A DNA stretch of 64,000 bases. It comes from UBA2166 sp964463965. Lineage in GTDB: Bacteria; Nitrospirota; Nitrospiria; Nitrospirales; UBA2166. The stretch covers positions 255,607 through 319,606 of the forward strand of contig CAYXED010000002.1 of NCBI GenBank assembly GCA_964463965.1. Direction: 5' to 3'. The notes beneath the pieces were generated by a model that saw only the letters and a list, made by a program, of their open reading frames with translations, did no database searches and was not told where the DNA came from. Shown here piece after piece: positions 51,261 to 60,797 of the stretch. Position 1 is the first letter of the stretch, and the number at the start of each line of letters is the position of its first letter. The position numbers were made by a program, and so were the translations under genes.

Positions 51261-52192
51261 AAAAGTTTCACTTTAGCCTCTGGCAATGGGGCGCCTATGC
51301 TTTTTATTTTATCCTCGTTTTTTGCGTGGCTGTATATGTTACGTTTCCGGCCTCACAGTTTCATAGTTGGTTAATTGCCGAGGTAGGCCAACGTACTGGG
51401 GTTCAGTTGGTCATCAAAGAGTTACGTTCTCAGAGCCCGCTTCGATTCGATATCATGGAATCGACTCTTTCCATTGATTCGGTGCGCGTTGCCCGTTTGA
51501 GCCCCGTCATTAGACATTTTGATGGCTTGGCAATTAACGAGTTTGGTCTCGAGCTTGATTTATGGTCACTTTTTCTTGGAAAAGCTATTTTGAAGACGAA
51601 AGTCAAGATGCTAGGCGGAGAAATCAGCGGTATGCTCACTGTAGGAAGAGATAGCAGTGAATGGCACTATCGTTTGGATATGGAGGGTACAGATGTCGCT
51701 CTTGAGGAATTAGAAGCGCGTTTTCTTGGCTTAAAAGAGGCAGACCCATTATTTACTGCGGGCACTGTTGACGGAAAAACTGCTCTGCAGTGGATTGGCA
51801 AGAACACCAATTCTGCTACTGGGGCAATTGTTTTGACCTTGAATGATACGAATATTAGTGTGGTGGGGGGAATATCAATGCCAATATCACAACTATCCGT
51901 CAGTTTGACACGTGATCAAAATGGTTGGTGGCGTACTGATGACTTGCGTATGGTTGGCCTGAATAAAGGGTTAAAGGCAGATGGTCAGGGGAGTTTCCTG
52001 TTTAATCAGTTATTTGGGAAGAGTATGATCAACCTTTCTATTCAGTTTACGATGGATGAGGGTGCTAAGATTGAGCATCCTCAGTTGAGCGTGTTTATGC
52101 CGGTAACTGGGGGGGGAGCGTTATTGGCGGTGACTGGAACGGTAGATCGACCGATTGTTCAGATTAATGGAGTTCCGATTCTAGCAAACTGA
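51257..52192 (+). CDS. gspN: T2SS accessory protein GspN
   Basis: A 311-aa protein with one N-terminal membrane helix (about 9-30) and a beta-rich periplasmic domain in GspN style (VTFPASQFHSWLIAEVGQRTGVQL; GKAILKTKVKMLGGEISGML; VNINGVPI-like end QINGVPILAN). The place between gspJ and gspL is the one known from delta-proteobacterial type T2SS loci. It overlaps both neighbours by 1-4 bases. Confidence 0.82.
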   Translation: MKKFHFSLWQWGAYAFYFILVFCVAVYVTFPASQFHSWLIAEVGQRTGVQLVIKELRSQSPLRFDIMESTLSIDSVRVARLSPVIRHFDGLAINEFGLELDLWSLFLGKAILKTKVKMLGGEISGMLTVGRDSSEWHYRLDMEGTDVALEELEARFLGLKEADPLFTAGTVDGKTALQWIGKNTNSATGAIVLTLNDTNISVVGGISMPISQLSVSLTRDQNGWWRTDDLRMVGLNKGLKADGQGSFLFNQLFGKSMINLSIQFTMDEGAKIEHPQLSVFMPVTGGGALLAVTGTVDRPIVQINGVPILAN

Positions 52193-53850
52193 TGTTCTCT
52201 AAATTTATAAAGAAAGCAATGGGGCGGGTTCAATTGCGAAAGCTGATGTTTGTGGATTTTATTCAGTTTGTTGCAATCATGTTTCGGCCACGAACATTTG
52301 TCGGCTTGGATATTGGTAGTACTACTGTTCGGGTGACACGGTTTAAAAGAGGGCTGACTGGGCCAGATGAGATTGTGTGCCTACAGCAGAGTTTGCTGGA
52401 TGATTCGAGGGATGAAACGCGTGAGGTGTTTTCTCAACAGTTACGAGAATTGTTTGAGAAAAATAAATTGTTTGGAGTCCCTGTTGTTTCTGCTATCCAA
52501 ACCCACAGGGCATTTTCCCGTATTTTGACCGTACCGTTCTCTGATCCTAAAAAAGCCGCTCAAGTTATTCCTTATGAGATGGAAGAATTAATTCCTTTTG
52601 GGTTAGAGGAAGTTGTTATTGACCACACAATCATTGGGGTATCTGAAGGTGAAAGTACAGCTCTTGTTGTTGCCGTCCCACATGATCGTGTGGCTGAACA
52701 TCTCGTGACTTTAAATGATGCAGGGATAGATCCTGTGGCGATAGAACCAGATAGTCTCTCGCTTTTTCATTTTTGTCGTTACGCACGAATGCAGTTAATG
52801 CAGGATGTTGTCCTGATTGATATTGGAGCATCTAAAAGCATGCTGTGCGTTGTTAGAGATGGAAAGTTGAAAGTCACTAGAAGTATTACAATTGCAGGTG
52901 ATTTGTTGACGAGAAACTTATTAGCCCAAACTAAAGGGACTTACGCTGAAGTTGAGAGTGCTAAGCAAGATATAGTTGCTAAAATTGAAAAAGAAGATAC
53001 ACCGGCATCGCGAGCGTTACATGAATTTTTAACCGCACTTACTACCGAAATAAGGAATACAATTCAATCACAGGGTGAGGTTCCTGATGAAACTGATACT
53101 CAACTCTACTTATGTGGTGCTGGCGCGAAGCTAAAAGGGTTAGAAGATTATCTTACACGCGAACTCAATCTGAAGGTTGCTGATTTACCTGATCGAAGAC
53201 TTGATTTTGCAAATAAAGGTGAAGGCTTGTGGGATGGAGCCTATGCGTCTAGCCTTGGGTTAGCAGTAAGGCCTGCATTTTGGGGGCATGATGCTTCGGT
53301 AAATTTGAGGCGAGGACCATTTTCTGTTCCACACCAAGAGCGTTCAAAGAAACAAAGAAGCTGGATGAAGGCTGGGGTAGGAGTGGGATTGCTAGTTGCA
53401 ATCCTATTTGGAAACTTTTATGTTGATTACTCAGCGAAAGAGACACATCTTCAGGAGTTAAAATCCACTCTTAGCAAAGACTTTAGAGACGCATTCCCAG
53501 AAATTACAACTGTTGTTGATCCTGTGCAACAAGCGAAAATGGCGCTAAACCGTGAACAACAAAGGCTTTCTGTGTTGGGTCGTAACGACCCGGCTGCAAT
53601 TCTTTTCGTCCTCGCAGATCTGACTGCACACCTTCCGGAGGATCGAATTCTTGAGATCAATGAATTAACTGTGGAAGGAGAGAAAATTGCGATTGAAGCA
53701 TCGACCGGATCTTTTGAGTCTGTCGATGTTATTAAAGCAGCTTTTACGCAATCGGAGCTTCTTGTAGAAGTTGTTGTGAGCGATGCAAGAATGGGGTCAA
53801 GGCCAGGACAAGTTAAGTTTCGAGTCACATCAGAGGTAAAGCACGAATGA
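52192..53850 (+). CDS. gspL: T2SS protein GspL (PilM-like actin fold plus GspL periplasmic domain)
   Basis: A 552-aa protein. The cytoplasmic part is a PilM/GspL actin-like ATPase domain (FVGLDIGSTTVRVTRFKRG; IPYEMEELIPFGLEEVV; VVLIDIGASKSMLCVVRDG; LYLCGAGAKLKGLEDYL), followed by one transmembrane helix (about 395-412) and a periplasmic ferredoxin-like fold with a coiled stretch. The ATG overlaps the gspN TGA. It recruits GspE to the membrane. Confidence 0.88.
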   Translation: MFSKFIKKAMGRVQLRKLMFVDFIQFVAIMFRPRTFVGLDIGSTTVRVTRFKRGLTGPDEIVCLQQSLLDDSRDETREVFSQQLRELFEKNKLFGVPVVSAIQTHRAFSRILTVPFSDPKKAAQVIPYEMEELIPFGLEEVVIDHTIIGVSEGESTALVVAVPHDRVAEHLVTLNDAGIDPVAIEPDSLSLFHFCRYARMQLMQDVVLIDIGASKSMLCVVRDGKLKVTRSITIAGDLLTRNLLAQTKGTYAEVESAKQDIVAKIEKEDTPASRALHEFLTALTTEIRNTIQSQGEVPDETDTQLYLCGAGAKLKGLEDYLTRELNLKVADLPDRRLDFANKGEGLWDGAYASSLGLAVRPAFWGHDASVNLRRGPFSVPHQERSKKQRSWMKAGVGVGLLVAILFGNFYVDYSAKETHLQELKSTLSKDFRDAFPEITTVVDPVQQAKMALNREQQRLSVLGRNDPAAILFVLADLTAHLPEDRILEINELTVEGEKIAIEASTGSFESVDVIKAAFTQSELLVEVVVSDARMGSRPGQVKFRVTSEVKHE

Positions 53851-54395
53851 TGAAAAGGTGGCTTGAACGGATAGAAGCGCTCTCATCTCGTGAACGGATT
53901 ATGGTAGTTGTTGGGGGTGGGGTTTTGGTTGTCGCGCTGATCTATACAGCGGTTCTTGAGCCAATGATAGATCGTATGCAGCAATTGGATAGATTGATCG
54001 CTGGAAAACAGAATGCGATCCAAGAGTTGGCGTTAATTCGTGCCGAATATGTAGATGTTCATGCGTATGCTACGCAAATTGATGAAACGATTGACTTGGT
54101 TTCAGATACATTTTCTCTGCTCGCATTTCTTGAAGAGGTTGCAGGGAATATACGTATTAAATCCCAAATTGTTTCTATGCGTCCGCAAGAAGCATTCCCC
54201 TCTACTGAATATCAGGAAAATGCCGTTGAGGTAAAAATTGAGAAGATCACCATTGAAGCAGTGGTTGGGCTGCTTCGTGAAATGCATGAAGCAACTGCAA
54301 TACTTCGATTCAAAAGGTTTCATTTGAGGCCTAGGTTCGACGATCCAACTTATCTTGATGTTGCATTTCTTGTGTCGACGTATAAAAAACTTTGA
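53847..54395 (+). CDS. gspM: T2SS protein GspM
   Basis: A 182-aa bitopic protein with a helix at about 17-37, then a coiled coil and a small ferredoxin-like domain (VEVKIEKITIEAVVGLLREM). It overlaps gspL (ATGA). Partner of GspL. Confidence 0.8.
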   Translation: MMKRWLERIEALSSRERIMVVVGGGVLVVALIYTAVLEPMIDRMQQLDRLIAGKQNAIQELALIRAEYVDVHAYATQIDETIDLVSDTFSLLAFLEEVAGNIRIKSQIVSMRPQEAFPSTEYQENAVEVKIEKITIEAVVGLLREMHEATAILRFKRFHLRPRFDDPTYLDVAFLVSTYKKL

Positions 54396-54403
54396 GGTAG
54401 TTG

Positions 54404-55375
54404 ATGAATTGGAGGTCTGAGCGTGGAGTAGCTCTTGTCATTACTCTGCTGATTGTAGCGCTACTTGTAACCTTAGTGTTGGAATTTGATGCTTCTACGC
54501 GTAATGAACTGAAAGCTGCCACTAACTTTCGGGATGGAATGAAAGCATCTTATTTAGCAAAAGCTGGAGTAGCTGCTGGACAAGCTGTACTTGAAGAGGA
54601 CTCGAGGCTTGATGAATTGCTTGGGCGTAGTACCGACACCTTGTTTGAATTATGGGCGACACAGTTGCCCAATTATCCTATTGGGGATGGTGTTGTTTCT
54701 GTGCAGGTTACGGATGAAGCTGGAAAACTCAACATTAACGACTTAGCGGCACTAACAGAGAGAGAGGCTTCTGATTCTCCTAAATTGCTTGATCACACAC
54801 AGCGTTTTGAACAGTTGTTTGAGCTTCTCATGCTTGACATTCGAATACTTGATGCAATTTTGGACTGGGTTGACGCTGATGATCGTGAGCGTACAGATGG
54901 TGCAGAAGAGCGATACTATAATGACCTTGATAGGCCGTATGATATCAAGAATGGACCTCTTGACAGCTTGTCAGAACTTCGTCTTGTTAAGGGGGTTACA
55001 GATCAAGTGTTTGAACAATTGAGCCCATTTTTAACGGTTTATCCACGCGCACCCAAAGGTGTTACGCCAATCAATATTAACACAGCCGATCTTATGGTAC
55101 TTCAAGCATTGGGGGACCATGGAAATATTTCTCAAGCGTTGGCTGCTGATATTATTCAGGCAAGGCCGTTTTTGAGTCCCACGGACCTAAATCGTGTGAC
55201 GGCACTAGGTAGTATTGATGAAAAGCTACGGGCAGATAAGATTATTGATGTGGCAAGTCTTTTCTTTTCTGTAAGAGCAGTTGGAACAATTCGTGAAACA
55301 TCAAAAGTTGCTAAGGCGGTCATTGAGCGAATGGATGGCGGGAAAACTGAATTACTTTATTTGAGAATGGAATGA
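54404..55375 (+). CDS. gspK: T2SS minor pseudopilin GspK
   Basis: A 323-aa large pseudopilin. The leader ends SERG, then VALVITLLIVALL without Glu5, as normal for GspK. ATG 54404 has GAGGT 5 bases upstream. The mature part has the T2SSK alpha-domain and paired SAM-like repeats (VTDEAGKLNINDLAAL; ILDAILDWVDADDRERTDGAEERYY; PININTADLMVLQAL). It caps the pseudopilus tip. Confidence 0.92.
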   Translation: MNWRSERGVALVITLLIVALLVTLVLEFDASTRNELKAATNFRDGMKASYLAKAGVAAGQAVLEEDSRLDELLGRSTDTLFELWATQLPNYPIGDGVVSVQVTDEAGKLNINDLAALTEREASDSPKLLDHTQRFEQLFELLMLDIRILDAILDWVDADDRERTDGAEERYYNDLDRPYDIKNGPLDSLSELRLVKGVTDQVFEQLSPFLTVYPRAPKGVTPININTADLMVLQALGDHGNISQALAADIIQARPFLSPTDLNRVTALGSIDEKLRADKIIDVASLFFSVRAVGTIRETSKVAKAVIERMDGGKTELLYLRME

Positions 55376-55379
55376 CTTC

Positions 55380-58300
55380 ATGATCAGTATAGACGCAAAG
55401 GTTATGCAAGCGATTTTTTCCGTTTGTAGCATTTTTACTATTGGCAGTTTGGTTGGGTTGTCTCTTGTTGGGTTTCGTGAAGTGGATAGTACTTTGCGGC
55501 CAATGCCATCGTATGATATTAGAATTGTTGAGTCACTTGAGCCTCAAGGGAGTGGCGAGGTGAAAACCCTTCGTGCCAGACCAAAAGCGCTATTTCGAGT
55601 GGGAGACGATCCTCTCCCATTGGCGCGTGTATATCTCCAAAGAACGTTAGGTGAGTATGGAGTAAGTAATATATTGATGGAAGATCTCCATCTTGTGAGC
55701 AAAGATATATCCAGAAGAACTGGGTTGACTCACCTGCATTTTCAGCAATATTTTTCTGGGGTTAAGGTGTTTCAATGTGGGGTGAGTATTCATTTGGGCT
55801 CAAAGGGTCAGGTTCTTTCTCTCAGTGGGAGTGTGGCTTCTGATTTTTCTATTTCAGTCATTCCAAGTATTTCTCTGGAAGAAGCAACTCGGATTGCGGC
55901 TACCCATCTAGATGTCTCGATTCGCACTCTTACAACCCCAGGAAACTTAGTTGTTTTTCCGGTTCCATCGGGTACTGCGTATTTGGCGTGGAGGCTAACG
56001 GTTCATAAGGGTATGGGGGAGTGGTATGAAATAGTCGTAGATGCGCACTCAGGAGATGTTCTCTATCGTGTGAATCTCTACAAGTTTGCTGATTTAGGGG
56101 TTGCGCCGTTTGGGTCCGTTTTTGATCCCAATCCCGATGTAGGGCCTCAAGTGATTAGGGCCTTTGAAGGTGATGGTGAAGGGTCACCAGAGGGGTGGGT
56201 TCGTGGAGAATTGAGTCGAGGTAACAATGTAATTGTTAGGGAAGATGTTGGGGGTGATGATGAAATATTTCCCGGGCGTCTTGCGCGAGCAACTGATGGA
56301 CGATTTGACTTTCCATTTTTTGATTCATACGCAACTACCGAGCCAAAAATTCATGATAGTAGAGATTTCGATTTGGACAAAACGTCCATCCATTTAGTTC
56401 CTGAAGAAAATGGGTATTCAATTGATGATATTCCTTTTTCGTTCACGCGGAGCCTAGGAGTTCAGCTTGATTTAGAAAATAATGATTCAATTGAGGTCAT
56501 TTTTGAGAATGGATTTACGTTCCCTTTATATGGGACCGTTTATCGATCAGTGTTTGTAAATTCTAACGGTAACCTAACCTTTGGATTTGGTGATTCTGAT
56601 TCTCAGGAGTCTGCTGCAAAGCTCACCACTCAATTTCCACGCATTGCTCCCTTATGGACTGGGCTTGATGTTCAAGGTAGCGGAGGAGTGTTTTTAAAGC
56701 AAAACGAGAAAAGAATGGTCGTTACATGGAACCAGGTGTCGCAGGATGGGGAATTAGCATTAAATACCTTTCAGGTGATATTGGATGTCGATGGGGTGAT
56801 CAGGTTTTCGTATGATGGTGTCGCAACGCAGTCAGGTCTGGTAGGCATAAGCCCTGGGGGTGTGTTGGGGGGGGTAGATAGTGAAGTTGATTTTACAGCT
56901 GAAGTTCCGTTTAGTTTTGCATCCTCTGACCCCGTGGTTGAACAATTTCCTACCGAACGAAGTCGCCTGGCCGGATATTTTTCTTCATTGGAAGATCAAG
57001 ACATTGCAATTACAAATTTATTTTATTGGGTTAATTTTATGCATGATTATCTTTATGAATTGGGCTTTACTGAGGAAGCCGGCAATTTTCAGGAAAGTAA
57101 CTTTGAACACGAAGGTAATGACGGAGATCGCCTGATTGCGGATGTGCAAGACGGGAGGTTTTCGAACAATGCTGCCATTGCTGTGCCTCCTGATGGACAA
57201 TCTCCTCGTATGGCCATGGGGCTATTTTCTCGCCCATTCCGAGATTCTGCTTTTGATGCTGACGTTATTCTCCACGAATATGCTCATGGACTTACGGAGA
57301 GACTTGTCGGGGGACCGAGGCGGAGTGGTTGTTTGAATGGTCTTCAAAGTGGGGCTCTGGGAGAGGGATGGAGTGACTTTTATGCCATCACAATTCTCTC
57401 CCAACCAGTGATTGGTGAGTATATTACCGGCAATGAGGATGTTGGGATTAGGCGGTTTGATTATAGCAAGAGCCCTCTGAGATTTGGAGATTTTGGAAAT
57501 TTGCCAGCAAAGTTTCAGAATTCAGACAGGGCTGGGATTGGAGATCTTTATACTCCAGAGCTTCATGATGATGGTGAGATTTGGGCTACGGTTCTATGGG
57601 AATTGAGAGAGCGTTTGGGTAAGAGTACTACTGAGTTGTTGGTGACGGAAGCGTTAAAGCTTACCCCATGTAATCCGACGATGTTAGATGCGAGAGATGC
57701 GATTTTTTTAGCAGATGAGGCTATCAACAATAGTGCTAATCATACTGAGATGTGGGAAGTTTTTGCTTCGAGGGGATTTGGAAAATCTGCATCTCTCGCT
57801 TACGATATTAATGCATCAGACGCTGACAACATGACGGCAATTTTTCAGGCCTTTGATACTACGACACCGATAGAAAACAGTAATGATATAAATTTAGAAG
57901 TCATTTTTGAGGAAGACTTTGAACGTAGCATTCGTTCTCGGGGCTGGGAGATTGAAGGTGAAGATGGGCTTGGTGGAGGAGCTCTATGGCATCGATCTTC
58001 CGGGTTGGTGGCTGGTGGAGCGCGTGCTGCTTATTATGGAGTGAGAGATGGGAATACCTATGAGACGGAGGAAGAAAGAAACTTTGGAGCACTTACTTCT
58101 CCCGCTATTGATTTAAGTGGGGTAAAGAATGCGGTATTGCAATTTGATCATATTTTAAGGGCGGAACGGGCTTTACCATTTGATCCTGCAATTATTCGTG
58201 TGAGTGTGGATGATGGAGATACTTTTCAGCAGCTAGCATTTCTCTTCAACGATACGCGTGGAGCAAGGTTTCAGCAGGCTAGGTTCAACTTAGAAGATTT

Positions 58301-58409
58301 TTCCAATAAAAAAATTCGCATTCAGTTTTATTTCGACACCCTTGACGGGCGAACCAACAATTTTGGTGGGTGGCTTATTGATAATGTTGTTATCAGGGGC
58401 TCTAGGTGA
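55380..58409 (+). CDS. M36 (fungalysin-type) metalloprotease with nidogen-like insert, likely T2SS substrate
   Basis: A 1009-aa secreted protein starting 4 bases after gspK. An N-terminal signal/anchor helix (about 8-32) is followed by a propeptide with FTP/PepSY-type repeats (about 85-235; THLHFQQYFSGVKVFQCGVSI; YLAWRLTVHKGMGEWYEIVV). A segment of about 375-520 (FTFPLYGTVYRSVFVNSNGN; FPRIAPLWTGLDVQ; VVTWNQVSQDGE) resembles a NIDO domain. The M36 catalytic domain (about 530-840) has NLFYWVNFMHDYLY, zinc motif H632-E-Y-A-H636, and the third-ligand region GEGWSDF (E662). A C-terminal jelly-roll/MAM-like domain (about 850-1009) ends GGWLIDNVVI. Coupling to gspK suggests it is the main cargo. Confidence 0.88.
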   Translation: MISIDAKVMQAIFSVCSIFTIGSLVGLSLVGFREVDSTLRPMPSYDIRIVESLEPQGSGEVKTLRARPKALFRVGDDPLPLARVYLQRTLGEYGVSNILMEDLHLVSKDISRRTGLTHLHFQQYFSGVKVFQCGVSIHLGSKGQVLSLSGSVASDFSISVIPSISLEEATRIAATHLDVSIRTLTTPGNLVVFPVPSGTAYLAWRLTVHKGMGEWYEIVVDAHSGDVLYRVNLYKFADLGVAPFGSVFDPNPDVGPQVIRAFEGDGEGSPEGWVRGELSRGNNVIVREDVGGDDEIFPGRLARATDGRFDFPFFDSYATTEPKIHDSRDFDLDKTSIHLVPEENGYSIDDIPFSFTRSLGVQLDLENNDSIEVIFENGFTFPLYGTVYRSVFVNSNGNLTFGFGDSDSQESAAKLTTQFPRIAPLWTGLDVQGSGGVFLKQNEKRMVVTWNQVSQDGELALNTFQVILDVDGVIRFSYDGVATQSGLVGISPGGVLGGVDSEVDFTAEVPFSFASSDPVVEQFPTERSRLAGYFSSLEDQDIAITNLFYWVNFMHDYLYELGFTEEAGNFQESNFEHEGNDGDRLIADVQDGRFSNNAAIAVPPDGQSPRMAMGLFSRPFRDSAFDADVILHEYAHGLTERLVGGPRRSGCLNGLQSGALGEGWSDFYAITILSQPVIGEYITGNEDVGIRRFDYSKSPLRFGDFGNLPAKFQNSDRAGIGDLYTPELHDDGEIWATVLWELRERLGKSTTELLVTEALKLTPCNPTMLDARDAIFLADEAINNSANHTEMWEVFASRGFGKSASLAYDINASDADNMTAIFQAFDTTTPIENSNDINLEVIFEEDFERSIRSRGWEIEGEDGLGGGALWHRSSGLVAGGARAAYYGVRDGNTYETEEERNFGALTSPAIDLSGVKNAVLQFDHILRAERALPFDPAIIRVSVDDGDTFQQLAFLFNDTRGARFQQARFNLEDFSNKKIRIQFYFDTLDGRTNNFGGWLIDNVVIRGSR

Positions 58410-58500
58410 TAGTGTTCGCGCAGCAGTTGCATGAGGGTATTCTAAATAATGTGAGTTAGCTTCTGGTGGGTTTATCTGTACTTTTCCCTGAGTGGTAAAT

Positions 58501-58926
58501 ATGGCACAAAAATTTGGAAATGGCCGTTGGGTTAAGGCCGGATTTCTTGACAATCGTGTTGCTGGAACAGTTGTAGGGCGTATTACGTTTGCTGCACTTG
58601 GGGAGGTTTCCCTGCTCTTGCAGGGGGACTTTAAAGAGGACATCAAGGGGGAGGTTATCATTTTCGAAAACTCGAATTTCGAGGATGATGGGCGTGCTGA
58701 AATGGGGCTCGCCGATCTCGATAGTATTTTGTATGGAAATGCCTATCTAATCTCTCTAGATCCTCATCCCCTTCTTGAGCCACATCCCTATATCGAGTGG
58801 TTCTCTCCGGATGAGGTACACTATAGGATAGAACTCCCACATGGGGATGCGAGGGTTGCTACGCAGCAGGAGACTGCATTGCTTGTGGTAGAGAGCGAAA
58901 AAATTCGTTCGATGGATAATTTTTGA
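58501..58926 (+). CDS. Conserved hypothetical protein
   Basis: A 141-aa protein from ATG 58501 (GTG 58492 also in frame). The start MAQKFGNGRWVKAGFLDNRV, then GTVVGRITFAALG, and DPHPLLEPHPYIEWFSPDEVHYRIELPHGDAR form a compact beta-rich protein without signal peptide. I have the impression of having seen similar sequences as hypotheticals in unrelated bacteria but can name no family or function. It ends just before the promoter of the barrel cluster. Confidence 0.65.
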   Translation: MAQKFGNGRWVKAGFLDNRVAGTVVGRITFAALGEVSLLLQGDFKEDIKGEVIIFENSNFEDDGRAEMGLADLDSILYGNAYLISLDPHPLLEPHPYIEWFSPDEVHYRIELPHGDARVATQQETALLVVESEKIRSMDNF

Positions 58927-58927
58927 C

Positions 58928-58956
58928 TTGACACTTGTAAATGTCACGTCTATAGT
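58928..58956 (+). promoter_or_regulatory. Strong sigma70-type promoter with overlapping inverted repeat
   Basis: TTGACA (58928-58933), a 17-base spacer, then TATAGT (58951-58956): 11 of 12 consensus bases with ideal spacing, the best promoter in the window. An imperfect palindrome TGACAcTT..AAaTGTCA (58929-58946) covers the -35 and spacer and could be an operator. The start of transcription would lie about 195 bases before the first barrel gene, leaving a long leader (to 59158). Confidence 0.7.
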
Positions 58957-59090
58957 CGCGCTTGTCCCGCGTGAGGTAGGTTACAATTATACCCCAGCGT
59001 GATCAGGGTTTTATGAGACAAAACAGTATTAGTGAATATTAGCAACCAAGATATCGCGACACATGGTTAGGAGAGGAAAGGAGTGGGCCC

Positions 59091-59129
59091 ATGGTCGTAT
59101 TTGCAATCGAAACTTGTGTGAGATGGTAG
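59091..59129 (+). CDS. Possible 12-codon leader peptide
   Basis: Within the long leader of the barrel operon, AAAGGAG with 7-base spacing precedes an ATG that opens MVVFAIETCVRW and stops at TAG. The Shine-Dalgarno is as good as any in the window. It might be a regulatory leader; no attenuator hairpin is evident. It could as well be chance. Confidence 0.25.
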   Translation: MVVFAIETCVRW

Positions 59130-59158
59130 TCTGTAATCCTAGACGGGAGGATCTCAAA

Positions 59159-59944
59159 ATGGAAAGAGCGAAATGGAAGAAGAGAGTTTTGCTCGTGGCG
59201 CTGCTTTCCCCGCTTCTCTTCATCGCTATTCCCACCATGTCGTGGGCTCAGTTGCCTACAGAGATTAATGCTTTGGTCAAACTCAAGGGTGGGTTTGCGG
59301 CTCTCGAGAACAATCGATCCGGTGAAGCTTTCACTGACTGCTTTGCCAAAGGATCGCCTGCCTGTAACGCTCCAGGCGCAACGCTTAACGATGATACCAT
59401 GGGATATAACGTCGGTGCTGGATTGGATCTTCCAATTGCACTGTTGCCATGGGGACACGTCATCATCGGTGAACTCGATGTAGGGTTCTCGCGTTTCAGC
59501 ACTGGACACACCTTCCTTCAGCTCATCGAGAATGGACCAACTACACTTGGAGGAACGACTCCTTGTGGCAATCCTCGGTGTGCTATTGGAACCAAGCCAG
59601 GAGTGCCGGGGCGACCCCAGTTACCTGGTGTGAGGAAAGTTAGAGTGTCAACAGTTAATGCTGCTATCAATCCGAAATATCGGATGGATACGCTGTTCGG
59701 TGAGGATAGGAAATTCCGGCCGTGGATTATTCCTGTGGGCTGGGAATTTCAGATATTCAGTCCTCCGCCAAACTCTATGCAGATGTGGGAGATTGGTGGT
59801 GTAGCCGGACTTGGTATGGATGTTCATGTGTGGGAGCGTATTTGGGTCGGTGTTGAAGGCCGATACCATTACCAATACACTGATAATACGGGCATCAATG
59901 GAAACTGGGTTACAGCTGGGGGATATGTAGGAATCTCATGGTGA
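59159..59944 (+). CDS. Outer-membrane beta-barrel protein, paralogue 1
   Basis: 261 aa from ATG 59159, with GGGAGG 8 bases upstream; a longer frame to 59063 lacks a signal peptide. The signal peptide MERAKWKKRVLLVALLSPLL is cut near SWAQ. The mature protein is a beta-rich, Gly/aromatic sequence ending GGYVGISW with C-terminal Trp, as in BAM-assembled barrels. It has about 40% visible identity in blocks with the two following genes (NDRANE/NNRSGEAFTD, ..D(D/N)T.GY.VG.G.., PWIIPVGWEFQIF(S/A)PP, IWVGVEGRYHY). A Cys-containing insert (CFAKGSPAC, TPCGNPRCA) is unique to it. Function unknown. Confidence 0.75.
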   Translation: MERAKWKKRVLLVALLSPLLFIAIPTMSWAQLPTEINALVKLKGGFAALENNRSGEAFTDCFAKGSPACNAPGATLNDDTMGYNVGAGLDLPIALLPWGHVIIGELDVGFSRFSTGHTFLQLIENGPTTLGGTTPCGNPRCAIGTKPGVPGRPQLPGVRKVRVSTVNAAINPKYRMDTLFGEDRKFRPWIIPVGWEFQIFSPPPNSMQMWEIGGVAGLGMDVHVWERIWVGVEGRYHYQYTDNTGINGNWVTAGGYVGISW

Positions 59945-60017
59945 GGGCACGTCAATCATGAGCCAGCTCATAGAACAGCAAATGCCACAAAGCCTTGAGA
60001 TACGGGAGGATTTCACA

Positions 60018-60734
60018 ATGGAAAGAGCGAAATGGAAGAAATCATTGTTGCTCTTAGCGCTAGTAATCCCGCTTCTTGTCGTCTTGTCGTTCCCCCAGAC
60101 TGCTTCGGCTCAGTTGCCTTTCCATGTAAATGGAAACTTCTTCTGGCAGTTTGGTGGTAAGTTCCTATTTAACGATCGGGCGAATGAGCCGTTCACGGAT
60201 TTCTTTTCGAGTTCAACGGGAACGGAGCCGGCGGATAATACCGCGGGTTGGTATGTCGGAATGGGTATTGACATGCCTCTCTGGGAGCTACCGTGGGGAG
60301 ACGTCATTGTCGGAACGATTAACATTGATGTGGGGCGTTTTGAGACCCCTGACAAGACGTTCTTGACCGCGCAGGGTTTGCCGTCGCTAACCGCACCGGG
60401 TCGTGGTTCAGATCTGAAGCAGAAGGGTGATTTGACAACGATGGGAGTTATGGTGCATCCGAAGTGGCGCATAGCGGCGCTCACAACGGAGCTGAACGGA
60501 AAGCTTATTCAGCCGTGGGTAATTCCCTTCGGATTTGAGGTTCAAGCGTTCGCTCCGCCGACAGCCGGTATGAACATTTTCGAGTTGGGATCGATTTTTG
60601 GTGTGGGCGTCGACATGGTATTAACGAAGCGGTTGGTAGTAGGTATTGATAACCGTTGGCATGTTGGCACCGGCCAGCAGGGAATCGCCAACCTTAATAC
60701 GACCGTTGGGGGGTACGTCGGAATTCGCTTCTAG
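60018..60734 (+). CDS. Outer-membrane beta-barrel protein, paralogue 2
   Basis: 238 aa from ATG 60018. The same start (MERAKWKKSLLLLALV) and the same ribosome-binding region (ACGGGAGGATTTCACA) as the neighbours show duplication of gene plus leader. The mature start QLPFHVNGNFFWQFGGKF, ERANEPFTDFFSS-like block, LPWGDVIVGTINIDVGRFE, PWVIPFGFEVQAFAPPTAG and last residue Phe (VGIRF) keep the barrel pattern. No Cys. Visibly more GC-rich than the T2SS genes. Confidence 0.75.
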   Translation: MERAKWKKSLLLLALVIPLLVVLSFPQTASAQLPFHVNGNFFWQFGGKFLFNDRANEPFTDFFSSSTGTEPADNTAGWYVGMGIDMPLWELPWGDVIVGTINIDVGRFETPDKTFLTAQGLPSLTAPGRGSDLKQKGDLTTMGVMVHPKWRIAALTTELNGKLIQPWVIPFGFEVQAFAPPTAGMNIFELGSIFGVGVDMVLTKRLVVGIDNRWHVGTGQQGIANLNTTVGGYVGIRF

Positions 60735-60797
60735 CGATTCGATGGCCTATAACGAAGGATGACCTGCAACATGCGACATATACGGGAGGAATTCACA

